Notes: generated by a model from the sequence alone, not told the origin. 64,000 nucleotides of DNA from Roseiarcus sp035606915 (GCA_035606915.1 DATNDU010000079.1:43853-107852), one strand, 5' to 3'. Shown: positions 43,008-52,484, counted from the first letter of the stretch. A program made the numbers and translations.

Positions 43008-44101
43008 TGGGGCTCCGGTCCGCGATGGCGTCCGTTTTCGGCCGTGGCGACGATGGCGCCCTGAGCGTGCCGCCCATGGACGGCGTGTTCAAGCCGAACA
43101 ACCGCCTTGAGACGGCCGAGCGCGTCGTCGAGATTGCGGCGATCGACAATCTGACGGTCGCGGCCGGGGCCCTCTATGGCAGCAGCGGCGACGCCTTGAT
43201 GCGCATCGATCCGAAAGGCGGCGCCGCTGCGATCGTGAGGCGATTCGACGGCGAGATCACGATGCTGACGGCGTCCCAGTCGGGAAGGATCGCCGTCGGC
43301 GTCCAGGGCGCCGGCCTGGCGCTCCTGGACGGGGCGAAGCAGGCGCAGGTGTTCGACTTGCCGGCGGACTGTCGCTCCTGCATCACCGCCGGGCTCTTCC
43401 GCGACGAGGACAATCTGGCGCTGGCGATCGGTTCCCGGCGGCATTCCTGGTCGGAATGGAAGTGGGACCTGATGAGCCACGGCGCGACAGGCGCCGTGGC
43501 GAATGCCCGCGTCTCAACGGGCGCCTTCGAGATCACGAGCGGCAATCTGGCGTTCCCGTATGGCCTCGCTGTCGGGGACGACGATTGCCTGTTCGTCAGC
43601 GAAAGCTGGCGGCACCGTATCGTCTCCCTACCGACCTCCGGGACGATTCCAAGGCCGGTCCTCTCAGAGCTTCCGGCCTATCCCGCGCGTATTGTCGCTG
43701 CCTGCGATGGCGGATACTGGCTTGCATTCTTCGCCCCGCGCCGGCAACTCACCGAGTTCGTTCTACAGGAGGACGATTATCGCCGCGAGATGATGGAGAC
43801 GATCCCACCCGAATCTTGGATCGGGCCTGATTTCGCGGACGGAAGCAGCGAGGAGCAGCCGCTCCAGGCAGGCTCGGTGCGGCAGATGGGGATCATGAAA
43901 CCGTGGGCGCCCTCGCGCTCCTACGGGCTGGTTGTCCATCTCGATCGGAGCATGGCGCCGACGGCGAGCTATCACTCTCGCGCCGATGGCAGCACGCACG
44001 GCGTCGCCTCGATCGTCGAATGGGGCGGGCAGCTCTACGCCGCGTCGAGAGGAGCCGGCGCGCTCATCAGGCTCGGGCTCAGCGCGAGTGCATCGACATG
44101 A
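43007..44101 (+). CDS. SMP-30/strictosidine-synthase-like propeller protein
   Basis: This 364-residue protein is a divergent relative of the propeller fused to the preceding permease. Shared landmarks are AFPYGLAVGDDDCLFVSESW RHRI-type and LPAYPARIVAACDGGYWLAF, the equivalents of NGVA and PDNI. No signal peptide is apparent, and the first 30 residues are not hydrophobic. It starts at an ATG that shares one base with the previous stop, and it ends over the start of the ATPase gene (ATGA). Being wedged between transporter subunits suggests a linked function, such as hydrolysing the lactone form of the imported acid. Confidence 0.75.
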   Translation: MGLRSAMASVFGRGDDGALSVPPMDGVFKPNNRLETAERVVEIAAIDNLTVAAGALYGSSGDALMRIDPKGGAAAIVRRFDGEITMLTASQSGRIAVGVQGAGLALLDGAKQAQVFDLPADCRSCITAGLFRDEDNLALAIGSRRHSWSEWKWDLMSHGATGAVANARVSTGAFEITSGNLAFPYGLAVGDDDCLFVSESWRHRIVSLPTSGTIPRPVLSELPAYPARIVAACDGGYWLAFFAPRRQLTEFVLQEDDYRREMMETIPPESWIGPDFADGSSEEQPLQAGSVRQMGIMKPWAPSRSYGLVVHLDRSMAPTASYHSRADGSTHGVASIVEWGGQLYAASRGAGALIRLGLSASAST

Positions 44102-45594
44102 ACGACATCGTGGAATTCAAGCACGCCACCAAGGAGTTTCGCGGCGTTCCGGCCTTCCGCAACGTCGGTTTCTCGCTGCGCAAGGGCGAGATCCATGCGC
44201 TTCTCGGGGAGAATGGGGCCGGCAAGTCGACGCTGACCAAAGTGCTGGCCGGGCTCTATCCCCTCACATCCGGGGAGCTTTGGGTCGACGGCCAGCCGCG
44301 GACTTTCACGTCGCCTGGCGAGGCGCTTGCCCATGGCGTGGCAATGGTCTTCCAGGAGACCAATCTCGTTCCCTCCATGACCGTTGCGCAGAACCTTTTC
44401 CTCGGCGAGGAGCGCTTCTTCAACCGGCTGCGCGGCGTCAATATCAGGGCGCAGCAACAATTGCAGCGGCTGAGTTTCCATGTCGAGCCCACCGCGCTCG
44501 TCTCCTCGCTCGGCGCGGCGAAGAAGCAGATGGTGGAAATCGCCCGCGCCGTCCAGCACAAGGCGCGTATCTTCATCTTTGACGAGCCGACGGCGGCGCT
44601 CACTCCGGAGGAGAAGGAGCATTTCTTCGCGCTCGTCGAGCACCTCAAGGCCGAGGGCGGATCAATCATCTTCATTTCTCACGCCTTGGAAGAAGCGCTC
44701 GCGATCGCCGACAGAATCAGCATCCTGCGTGATGGCGAGCTGGTGGCGACCGACCAGACCCGCAACTTCTCGAAGGACAGCATCGTGCAAGCGATGGTTG
44801 GACGTCAGCTCAAGGACGCACTCTACAGTGGCGCGGCGGCGCGCGAGGCTCGGCCGGCCGGCCGCAAGGTGCTGACGCTCGAAAACCTCTCGATGGGCAA
44901 GGCCGTGCGCGGCGCGACGATGTCGGCTTTCGCCGGCCAGATCACCGGCATGTTCGGACTCGTCGGCGCCGGCCGTACTGAGATGATGAAGATCGTGGCC
45001 GGCGTGCTCAAGCGTGACTTCTTTCACGGCGGCCGCATCAAGTTGAACGGCAGGAGCGTTCGCTTCGGCGTGCCGCGCCAGGCGAGCAGACATGGCGTCG
45101 CCTATGTCACGGAGGATCGCAAGCTCGACGGGTTTTTCGACCGAATGGGAATTGCGCAGAACATATTTCTTGGCAAGCTCGTGAAGGGCGCCAATCCCCT
45201 ATCTGTGGTCACGATGGCGCAGGCGGTCCGCGAGGCGTCGAAGTGGATCGAGCAGCTCAACATCCGCGCCATCCGGCAGAAGGCGCGGGTCGTTGAGCTT
45301 TCGGGCGGCAATCAGCAGAAAGTGGTCATCGCCAAAAGTCTGATCCAGGCGCCGCAGTTGATTATCTTTGACGAGCCGACGCGCGGCGTTGATGTCGGCG
45401 CCATCGCCGAGATCCATGCCATTATCCAAGAACTCGCCGATGCCGGCGCCGCCGTTGTCGTCATATCCTCTTATCTTCCCGAGATCCTTGCGATCTCGGA
45501 CCGGATTCTGGTGGCGCGGCAGGGGCGCATCGTCGAGGAACTGTCGATCGAAGAGGCGACGGAAGAAAAGATCATGTATGCGGCGGTGCACTGA
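44098..45594 (+). CDS. Ribose-type ABC transporter ATP-binding protein (mevalonate operon)
   Basis: This 498-residue two-cassette ATPase of the RbsA type has a first cassette with Walker A GENGAGKST, Q-loop FQETNLVPSM, signature-region LGAAKKQ and Walker B IFIFDEPT. The second cassette has GLVGAGRTE, LSGGNQQK and IIFDEPTRGVDVGA. ATG 44098 is used because it overlaps the propeller gene's stop; a longer frame would run inside that gene. It powers the two permeases at 38811 and 40896. Confidence 0.94.
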   Translation: MNDIVEFKHATKEFRGVPAFRNVGFSLRKGEIHALLGENGAGKSTLTKVLAGLYPLTSGELWVDGQPRTFTSPGEALAHGVAMVFQETNLVPSMTVAQNLFLGEERFFNRLRGVNIRAQQQLQRLSFHVEPTALVSSLGAAKKQMVEIARAVQHKARIFIFDEPTAALTPEEKEHFFALVEHLKAEGGSIIFISHALEEALAIADRISILRDGELVATDQTRNFSKDSIVQAMVGRQLKDALYSGAAAREARPAGRKVLTLENLSMGKAVRGATMSAFAGQITGMFGLVGAGRTEMMKIVAGVLKRDFFHGGRIKLNGRSVRFGVPRQASRHGVAYVTEDRKLDGFFDRMGIAQNIFLGKLVKGANPLSVVTMAQAVREASKWIEQLNIRAIRQKARVVELSGGNQQKVVIAKSLIQAPQLIIFDEPTRGVDVGAIAEIHAIIQELADAGAAVVVISSYLPEILAISDRILVARQGRIVEELSIEEATEEKIMYAAVH

Positions 45595-46499
45595 TGGCGA
45601 ACGAAAGGGCGGTGACGATCGTCGAGGTGGGGCCGCGCGACGGGCTCCAGAACGAAAAGCGCCCAATCCCCACAGAGTGTAAGCTTCAGTTGATCGCGCT
45701 TCTCGCCGATGCGGGGTTTTGCCGCATCGAGGCCACGGCTTTCGTGTCCCCCAAATGGGTTCCCCAAATGGCCGATCACGACGAAGTCATGCGGCGGGCC
45801 GTCCGCCGGCCGGGCCTCGCGCTGATGGCTCTGGCGCCAAACGAAAAAGGGGCCGTTGCGGCGATCGGCGCCGGCGCCCAGGAACTTGCGGTCTTCGCCA
45901 GCGCATCCGAGACCTTCGCCGCGAAGAACACGAACTGCACGATCGCTGAAAGCATTGATCGGTTCAAGCCGGTGTTGTCGCTGGCGCGGCGTCATCGCCT
46001 GCCGGTCCGGGGCTACGTCTCCTGCGCGGTCGATTGTCCCTACGAGGGACCCATCGCTCCGGCAGCCGTGCGCGCCGTCGCGACCCGTCTCATAGAGATC
46101 GGCTGCGATGAGATCGCTGTAGCCGACACCATCGGCCGGGGAGTACCGGAGCGCGTCGAGGCGATGCTCGCCGCCTTGCTAGAGGCTGTGCCGGCCCATC
46201 AGGTCGCTTGCCATTTCCATGACACTTCCGGTTTGGCGCTCGCCAATGTCGACGTGGCGCTGGCGCATGGCGTCCGCATCTTCGATAGTGCGGCCGCTGG
46301 TCTCGGAGGTTGCCCCTACGCGCCCGGCGCGGCGGGAAACCTGGCGACCGGCCGGCTCGTCGAATGGCTTAACACGAAGGGCTATTCGCACGGAATTGAC
46401 GAACAACTCCTGGATAGAGCCGAGCAATTTGCCGCTGCATCTCGACACGGAGAGGCTGGCGGCTTTCCTGAAAGGTCGTCGCCATCGACCACCGGCTGA
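45594..46499 (+). CDS. mvaB: HMG-CoA lyase
   Basis: This 301-residue HMG-CoA lyase cleaves HMG-CoA to acetoacetate and acetyl-CoA. The N-terminal signature EVGPRDGLQNEK, the metal-binding HFHDTSG and the active-site cysteine loop AAGLGGCPYAPGAAGN are all present. SCAVDCPYEG is also diagnostic. The start shares one base with the ATPase stop, so it is the last gene of the mva operon and completes the pathway begun by mvaA. The C-terminus after DEQLLDRAEQFAAASRHG may be slightly extended by a local change. Confidence 0.93.
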   Translation: MANERAVTIVEVGPRDGLQNEKRPIPTECKLQLIALLADAGFCRIEATAFVSPKWVPQMADHDEVMRRAVRRPGLALMALAPNEKGAVAAIGAGAQELAVFASASETFAAKNTNCTIAESIDRFKPVLSLARRHRLPVRGYVSCAVDCPYEGPIAPAAVRAVATRLIEIGCDEIAVADTIGRGVPERVEAMLAALLEAVPAHQVACHFHDTSGLALANVDVALAHGVRIFDSAAAGLGGCPYAPGAAGNLATGRLVEWLNTKGYSHGIDEQLLDRAEQFAAASRHGEAGGFPERSSPSTTG

Positions 46500-46615
46500 C
46501 GAACCATCCAAGAAACGTGGCGGGGACAAAGCCGAGGTCGACGCCCAGGAAAGCTTGTGGATTTCACACGCTGGTTGGATCGTGCAAGGGGCAATAGACG
46601 GTTCCCCGATCCCGA

Positions 46616-46638
46616 CCTCGCCGGTATCGCCGGCGAGG
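46616..46638. terminator. Hairpin between convergent mvaB and MFS genes
   Basis: CCTCGCCGG and CCGGCGAGG form a perfect 9-bp stem with a five-base loop. It lies in the 158-bp gap between two converging genes, followed on the plus strand by GATTTTCC about 10 bases later. It probably ends transcription from one or both sides, although the T-run is weak. Confidence 0.45.
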
Positions 46639-46657
46639 CCCGTGGTTGATTTTCCAG

Positions 46658-47878
46658 TTATTTCGCAGCCGCTTCCACCTCGGAAAGTGTGCGCCCGTGC
46701 GCGGAAACCGATACCGGAGCGAAAAGCGCGAAGCCCGCGAAAGCCAGCGTCGCCAACCCAAGGAACCACCAGGCCGCGCTCGTGCCGTAGTTCGAAACCA
46801 CTTCGCTGTAGATCGGCGGCATGGTCGCCCCTCCGATCGCGATGATCGTCAGCATAAGGCCAGTTGCGGTAGGCACGTCGGAAATATGCAGGGTGCGGTC
46901 AAGCTTCCCAGGCAGCGAAATCCACGTGACGAAGCTGATGATGCCAAAGCATCCCACCGCGCCGGCAGCGACAATCAGGCCAGCGACGTTGAGATAAGGA
47001 ATCATGACGAGGGCGACGCCTTCGATGACGAGCCCGAGCAACAACGTTCCTTTGACCCCGAGCAGTTTGTCGCCGATCCAACCGCCTATGAATCCCCCCG
47101 GAATGCCCCCGAGCAGAAGGACGATGCTCAACAACTCCCCCTGCTCTGCGCTCGCGCCGAGATGTTCCTGCGCATAGTGCGGAAGCAACTGCGCCGCGCT
47201 CAGATAAGCGCCATAGGCGCCGAGGAACGAGAAGCCGACCACCCACAGAATAGGTTGCGTGAAGATGCGCTTCAGCGATGCAAGGCTCAAATGCGCGCCG
47301 CCGATCTCGCTGCTCTCGTTAGGCGGCGTCGGGAAGGCGACGAGCATCATAACCAACGTCACGAAGCCGACCACGGCCCCGGCGAGAAGCGCGGAACGCC
47401 AGCCTAAGGCTGCGACCAGCGGCGTCCAGGCGAACAAACCGATCGCGGCGCCGACCGTGAAGGCGACGCCGGTGACGAGCCCATTGGCCAGCACGAGCTC
47501 ACGGCGACGGAACCAAGCCGTCGTCAATCCGACGGCGCCGCCGAGATAGATCGATCCGCCGATGCCGCAGAGAAAACGCCCGGCAAGCAGAATCCCATAG
47601 GATGGCGCCCAGGCGCTGACTAGCGCGCCCAGGCTCTCCACGAGAATCCCGATCAGAATTGCGGCGCGCATGCCGTATTTTTCGGACAACCACCCGCCGG
47701 GAATATGGGCGAGCCCGTAGCCGGCGACGAACGACCCGACGACCATGCCGATCTGCGGGAACGTCAGATGCATGTCCTGGATCAGGTGGTGAAACGTCGG
47801 AATGACATTAAACCAGTTCAGCGTGAACTGGATGAAGGAAAGAAAGATAATCGTCAAGGCGACCCATCTGTTGGTCAT
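46658..47878 (-). CDS. MFS transporter
   Basis: This 406-residue major-facilitator protein has twelve hydrophobic segments. The loop 2-3 motif GWLSEKYGMRAAI and, after the midpoint, GGWIGDKLLGVKGTLL are typical. The first helix WVALTIIFLSFIQFTLNWFN and the overall layout resemble organic-acid transporters of the anion:cation symporter or oxalate/formate type. The ATG at 47878-47876 is preceded by GGGGGAATGGG; an upstream ATG is less likely. It follows the MBL-fold gene by 133 bp in the same direction. The substrate may be a carboxylate. Confidence 0.88.
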   Translation of the reverse strand: MTNRWVALTIIFLSFIQFTLNWFNVIPTFHHLIQDMHLTFPQIGMVVGSFVAGYGLAHIPGGWLSEKYGMRAAILIGILVESLGALVSAWAPSYGILLAGRFLCGIGGSIYLGGAVGLTTAWFRRRELVLANGLVTGVAFTVGAAIGLFAWTPLVAALGWRSALLAGAVVGFVTLVMMLVAFPTPPNESSEIGGAHLSLASLKRIFTQPILWVVGFSFLGAYGAYLSAAQLLPHYAQEHLGASAEQGELLSIVLLLGGIPGGFIGGWIGDKLLGVKGTLLLGLVIEGVALVMIPYLNVAGLIVAAGAVGCFGIISFVTWISLPGKLDRTLHISDVPTATGLMLTIIAIGGATMPPIYSEVVSNYGTSAAWWFLGLATLAFAGFALFAPVSVSAHGRTLSEVEAAAK

Positions 47879-48011
47879 CCCATTCCCCCTTTTGTTAGTC
47901 TCCGCGCTTCGCGCGGCGCAAAGCAAAGATCGGCAGCGCCCGAACGAACCCCTGACACACCGCGGCGGATGGCCTCCGGCGAACGGGATCGATCGAACGT
48001 CGCTGGTTAGA

Positions 48012-49004
48012 TCAGTGATCGTGGTGACAATGCCCGTTGCACTTATGCTCGGCGCGCAGCTTGTCGCGATAGTCAGCCATCTGCTCGAACAGCTTCATGA
48101 CGTCGGGCGCGTTGTGCTCTCCGACGAACTCTTCGTAGAGATTGAGCACCGTCACCACGATGCGTTCCGCATCGCCCCAATCCGCATAGCGGCCGAGCTT
48201 AATGTCGAAGGCGGCGTCGCGCGCGTTCATGCCCTTCTCGAAGCGCTTGCGCGCCTCATATTGCACGAATTCGAGATAGGCCTTCATGTCGCGTACAGCT
48301 TGCTTGTCGGCAATCGGACCGTGGCCGGGAACGATGATGTCGACATCCATTTCAAGAATGCGGTCGCAGGCCCGCACCCAGTTTGAGACCGGACCGGCCC
48401 AGGCAATCGGCGTTCCTTCGACGAACATAAGATCGCCGGTGAAGACCACCCGATCCTCAGGCACGAGCGCGACCGTGTCGCTGCGCGTATGGGCGGGGCC
48501 GAGGTCGATCAGTTGCACCGTCTTGTCGCCAACCTTGAGATCGAGCCTGTCGACAAAGGTGCGATCTGGCTTCTTCAACTGGATCTCGCTGAAATCGAAC
48601 GGCTTGAACAATTCGGCGACGAATTGCGCGCCGCGCCCGAGCGTCTCGGCGTTGACCATCATGGAATGATAGTTTGCGGGATGCGACGGGTCCATGTCCT
48701 CGGCGGTGATCTCGGTGGCGATGATCTCGGCGCCTTGCACGAGTTGGTTGCCGAACGTGTGATCGCCATTGTGATGGGTATTGAACAGCGTGTTGATATG
48801 CTCGGACGCAGGAACGGCGCGCCGCATGTCGGCGAGCATCTCGGCGGTAAGCTTGAGGTCAAAGAGAGTGTCGACGAGGAGCGTTTGGTCGCCGTCGACG
48901 ATGAGCCCGGCGTTGCTCCATCCCCACGACCCGTCGGGCTGAAGATAGGCCCAGACGCCGTTGCCGATGTCCTTCATACCTTTCGTGTATTGCCATTTTG
49001 CCAT
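48012..49004 (-). CDS. MBL-fold metallo-hydrolase with variant metal motif
   Basis: This 330-residue metallo-beta-lactamase-fold hydrolase has its metal-binding motif as THHNGDHTFG (His77, Asn79, Asp81, His82), where the second ligand of HxHxDH is Asn instead of His. Other ligands are in GPAHTRSD, VFTGDLMF and VPGHGPI. The C-terminal end HKCNGHCHHDH is rich in His and Cys and may bind metal. GGGGAGAAG precedes the ATG. It is divergent from the TetR/FAH pair across 142 bp and is probably regulated with it. Its substrate could be a thioester or lactone. Confidence 0.87.
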   Translation of the reverse strand: MAKWQYTKGMKDIGNGVWAYLQPDGSWGWSNAGLIVDGDQTLLVDTLFDLKLTAEMLADMRRAVPASEHINTLFNTHHNGDHTFGNQLVQGAEIIATEITAEDMDPSHPANYHSMMVNAETLGRGAQFVAELFKPFDFSEIQLKKPDRTFVDRLDLKVGDKTVQLIDLGPAHTRSDTVALVPEDRVVFTGDLMFVEGTPIAWAGPVSNWVRACDRILEMDVDIIVPGHGPIADKQAVRDMKAYLEFVQYEARKRFEKGMNARDAAFDIKLGRYADWGDAERIVVTVLNLYEEFVGEHNAPDVMKLFEQMADYRDKLRAEHKCNGHCHHDH

Positions 49005-49146
49005 GGACGGTCTTCTCCCCGCTCAGACGCGCTTTTCGCACCGTTCGCGGAACCATGGCGCATTTTGATCGCGTTGACAAGTATCTTGATCGATCGTCCA
49101 GTCTCGGGCTAAAGTCCAGCGTGGCGCAAGACGCAGGAGCCAACCC

Positions 49147-49917
49147 ATGCCGCCAAAACCCCCGAAGCGCGTCCCCGAGGCCGAAGCTTCGGCGCGCGAG
49201 CGCATTCTGGCGCAAGCGGAGCGGGTGTTCGGGGAGTGCGGGTTCGACGGCGCTTCGATGCGGCAGCTCGCCGAGGCGGCGGGCGTTCCCCTCGCGCTTG
49301 TCAGCTACCATTTCGGATCGAAGGAGGGCGTCTATCGCGCGGTGTTCGTCAGGCGCGCGCCGGTTATTGTCGAGCAGCGGTTGGCGGGCCTCGCTATCGC
49401 GATGAGCGAGCCGGATCTGGGCCGACGGTTGGAGCTAGTCGTCAAGGCCCTCGTCTTTCCCATGCTCCATCTGAGAGCCCACGACCGCGACCCGAGCTTT
49501 GGCCGGCTGCTCGCCAACGAGACGACGGAATCGAATTCGGAGCGGCGCGGCATCATTCAGGAGTTGTTCGATCCGATCGCCTGCGCCGTCGTCGAGGCGC
49601 TCCGCTCCGCACTTCCCGATCGAACGGAGACGGAGATCTGGTGGGCCTATCATTTCATGCTTGGTGCGATGGTTCACATCATGCGTGACGTGGGCCGGCT
49701 TGAACGCCTCTCCGGCGGCCTTTGCCGGCCCGACGACGAGGCCGCCGCGGTTCGCCATATGGTGGCTTTTCTGACAGCCGGCGTACGCTACGGACGCCCC
49801 GCGGGGGAGCCGGGTCCGCCGCCGGTCAACACAACCAAATCAACAGGAGGAAAAAAGCATGCGGCTGGTGACATTCCAAAACGGCGACGGAGCGCCGCGC
49901 GCGGGCGCGCTGGTTGA
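49147..49917 (+). CDS. TetR-family transcriptional regulator (CerR/AcrR-like C-terminal type)
   Basis: This 256-residue TetR regulator has its DNA-binding part at residues 16-62 (RERILAQAERVFGECGFDGASMRQLAEAAGVPLALVSYHFG). DUF1956-type C-terminal features (LLANETTES, ELFDPIACAV) follow. The last 20 residues are basic (PKRRRSAARGRAG) and overlap the start of the next gene by 59 bp, so the natural stop may once have been earlier. It probably represses the divergent MBL gene and the downstream hydrolase and ligase. Confidence 0.88.
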   Translation: MPPKPPKRVPEAEASARERILAQAERVFGECGFDGASMRQLAEAAGVPLALVSYHFGSKEGVYRAVFVRRAPVIVEQRLAGLAIAMSEPDLGRRLELVVKALVFPMLHLRAHDRDPSFGRLLANETTESNSERRGIIQELFDPIACAVVEALRSALPDRTETEIWWAYHFMLGAMVHIMRDVGRLERLSGGLCRPDDEAAAVRHMVAFLTAGVRYGRPAGEPGPPPVNTTKSTGGKKHAAGDIPKRRRSAARGRAG

Positions 49918-50842
49918 CGGCGACGCGCGCATCGTCGATCTCGCCGAGGCGCACGACGCCGTCTTCGGCGCGCCCGGATTCGCCAGTGTCCTGGCGATCG
50001 TCGAAGGCGGAGACGCCGCACTCGCAAAAGCCTATGAAGCCTTAAAGAAGGCGCCGGCGAGCGCCTCGATCGCGCGCGCGCAAGTGCGGCTTCGCGCGCC
50101 GCTTCAGCCGCCGCCGCAGATGCGCGACTGTCTATGTTTCGAGCTGCATTTGCAGCAGGCTTTCGCGGCCAGCCGCAAGATAGGCGCGATGCAGGGCCCC
50201 GACCCTGAAAAGGCGCTCGCCGAGCTTGAACGAAATGGTCCGCAGCCGGCGCCGCCGATTTTTTACAAACAGCCGATCTATTACAAAGCCAACCGCTTCG
50301 CGGTGATTGGAACCGACGACGAAGTGGTCTGGCCGGCCTATTCGAAGTTTCTCGATTTTGAGCTCGAATTCGGGGTCTATCTCAAGGACAAGGTGACGGA
50401 CGCGCCAAGGGACGGGGCGCTCAAGCATGTGTTCGGTTATACGATTTTCAACGACATGTCGGCGCGCGACGCGCAGGCCATCGAGATGGAGGGGCGCCTC
50501 GGGCCCGCGAAAGGCAAGGATTTCGACACCGGCAATCCAATGGGGCCGTGTCTGGTCACGGCGGACGAAATTCCCGATCCGTATAATCTCACCATGATCG
50601 CGCGGGTCAATGGTGAGGAATGGGGGCGCGGAAACTCCAGCTCCATGTATTGGAAATTCGAGGACCTGATCGCCTTCATTTCGCGCTCCGAGACACTTTA
50701 TCCCGGAGAGTTTCTGGGCTCTGGCACAGTCGGAAACGGTTGCGGCCTTGAGCATATGCGTTTCATCAAGCCGGGCGATCTGATCGAATTGGAAGTGGAG
50801 CGGATCGGCATTTTGCGCAATCGCGTCGTCGCGCAAGCTTGA
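49859..50842 (+). CDS. Fumarylacetoacetate hydrolase-family protein
   Basis: This 327-residue FAH-family hydrolase cleaves C-C bonds of acylpyruvate-type or ring-fission products. The metal-ligand motif is LDFELEFGVYL (acidic residues), followed by GYTIFNDMSARDAQAIEM and, further on, KGKDFDTGNPMGPCLVT. The C-terminal LGSGTVGNGCGLEHM is typical. AGGAGGAAAAAAGC precedes the ATG. It overlaps the TetR gene by 59 bp and is followed after 136 bp, with a hairpin, by an acyl-CoA ligase gene. Confidence 0.9.
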   Translation: MRLVTFQNGDGAPRAGALVDGDARIVDLAEAHDAVFGAPGFASVLAIVEGGDAALAKAYEALKKAPASASIARAQVRLRAPLQPPPQMRDCLCFELHLQQAFAASRKIGAMQGPDPEKALAELERNGPQPAPPIFYKQPIYYKANRFAVIGTDDEVVWPAYSKFLDFELEFGVYLKDKVTDAPRDGALKHVFGYTIFNDMSARDAQAIEMEGRLGPAKGKDFDTGNPMGPCLVTADEIPDPYNLTMIARVNGEEWGRGNSSSMYWKFEDLIAFISRSETLYPGEFLGSGTVGNGCGLEHMRFIKPGDLIELEVERIGILRNRVVAQA

Positions 50843-50860
50843 GGCGGTCGATCCCCCGCA

Positions 50861-50894
50861 AGCGCTCGGCAAATTCGGTCGATCGCCGAGCGCT
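50861..50894. terminator. Strong hairpin between FAH and ligase genes
   Basis: AGCGCTCGGC and GCCGAGCGCT are perfect 10-bp arms around a 14-base loop, 18 bases after the FAH stop. No long T-run follows, so it may be an attenuator or an RNA-processing site rather than a classical terminator. Confidence 0.4.
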
Positions 50895-50978
50895 CAAGCT
50901 TCTCCTGCCCGCATAGTTGTAGCAAAAAGTCGGCGCTTGGCGTTTTCTGGGCCAAGCGACGGCGCCAGGGAGGAAAAT

Positions 50979-52484
50979 GTGAACGTCTTCACGCTTTTTT
51001 CTAATGCTGTCGCGGCTTGGCCCGAGAAGGTCGCCGTGCGCCACGGCGATCGCCGGTGGAGCTATCGAGAGCTCGACGCCGTCGCCGCCGCTTTCGCCGG
51101 GCGTTTGGCTTCGCTTGGGCTCGTCCCCGGAGACCGTGTGGCGTTGTTTATGAAGAATGGCCCGGCCTATCCGGCGGCGCTTCTCGGCGCCTTTCGCGGC
51201 GGCTACGCCGCCGTGCCCATCAACGCCAAGCTGCACCCGCGCGAAGCCGCCTACATCATTGAAAATTCGCAGGCGAAGGCGGCGCTCGTCGATGCCGATC
51301 GACACGACAGCGTCAAGGCGGCGTCGCCGGACACTTGTGCGTTCATTTCCACGGGGAACGCGCTTGAGGCCATCCTGGCTGGCGTCCGCGCAGACGCGTT
51401 ATCGCCAGTCGAGCGCCAACCAGACGATCTGGCGTGGATTTTCTACACGTCCGGCACGACGGGAAAACCGAAAGGGGCCATGCTCAGCCACCGCAACCTA
51501 ATTGCGATGGCGGTCAATTGCCTCGCCGACATTTGCGCCTTCCGGCCGGAAGACCGCCTCTTGCACTCAGCGCCCTTGTCGCATGGCAGCGGGCTTTATC
51601 TCATCCCCGCCCTCTCGCGCGGAGCGGAAAACATTATCGACGCCGGGACCTCTTTCGATCCGAATCGTATCCTTCGTTTCGTTGCTGATGAGGGTGTGAC
51701 CGTGCTGCCTTTCCTGGCGCCGACCATGATCGTGCGGCTGCTCGATGCCGATCCGGCGATCCGCGCACCTGCCCTGCGCGCAATAATCTATGGCGGCGCG
51801 CCCGTCCATGTCGAGCACCTGCATGCCGCCTTGCGCAGGTTCGGGCCGGCGTTAACGCAGCTCTACGGCCAAGGCGAAGCGCCAATGACCATATCCTATC
51901 TGCCGGACTGGGCGCATATGGACGCGGACGACGAGACCCTGCGATCCGCCGGCTTCATCCGCTCCGGCGTCGAGGCGCGCATCTTGGGAGCCGACGGCGC
52001 GGCGCTCGCCCCCGGCGCGGTCGGCGAAATCGCCGTGCGGGGCGACGTGGTGATGCGCGGTTACTGGCGCAACGAAGCGGCCAATGCGGCGTCGTTGGCG
52101 GGAGGATGGCTGAAGACCGGCGACATCGGCCGCTACGACGCACGCGGCCGCCTGCATATTCTCGATCGTCGCCACGACACGATCATCAGTGGCGGCTCCA
52201 ACATCTACCCGCGCGAGGTCGAGGACGTGCTGACCCGCCATCCCGCCGTCAAGGAAGCAATCGTCTTCGGCCTTCCTGATCCCGAGTGGGGCGAGAGCGT
52301 CGCGGCGGCCGTCGTCCGCCTTGACGACAGCGTCGACGCGGAGACGCTCATCGCCTTCTGTCTGGACCATCTCGCGAGCTTCAAGAAGCCGAGACGGATC
52401 GAATTCGTTTCGCAATTGCCTCAAAACGCCTACGGCAAGGTGCTCCGGCGCGATCTGCGCGACCGGTTCGCCAAGAGCGAGTAA
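50979..52484 (+). CDS. AMP-dependent acyl-CoA synthetase/ligase
   Basis: This 501-residue ANL-superfamily ligase forms acyl-CoA from a carboxylic acid, ATP and CoA. The P-loop motif FYTSGTTGKPKGAML (about 163-177) is intact. YGQGEAPM replaces the usual YGxTE motif. TGDIGRYDARGRLHILDR and the catalytic lysine region NAYGKVLRRDLR complete the family set. The GTG at 50979 has GGGAGGAAAAT immediately before it; an in-frame ATG 42 bases upstream lacks one. It belongs to the TetR/FAH group. Confidence 0.88.
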   Translation: MNVFTLFSNAVAAWPEKVAVRHGDRRWSYRELDAVAAAFAGRLASLGLVPGDRVALFMKNGPAYPAALLGAFRGGYAAVPINAKLHPREAAYIIENSQAKAALVDADRHDSVKAASPDTCAFISTGNALEAILAGVRADALSPVERQPDDLAWIFYTSGTTGKPKGAMLSHRNLIAMAVNCLADICAFRPEDRLLHSAPLSHGSGLYLIPALSRGAENIIDAGTSFDPNRILRFVADEGVTVLPFLAPTMIVRLLDADPAIRAPALRAIIYGGAPVHVEHLHAALRRFGPALTQLYGQGEAPMTISYLPDWAHMDADDETLRSAGFIRSGVEARILGADGAALAPGAVGEIAVRGDVVMRGYWRNEAANAASLAGGWLKTGDIGRYDARGRLHILDRRHDTIISGGSNIYPREVEDVLTRHPAVKEAIVFGLPDPEWGESVAAAVVRLDDSVDAETLIAFCLDHLASFKKPRRIEFVSQLPQNAYGKVLRRDLRDRFAKSE

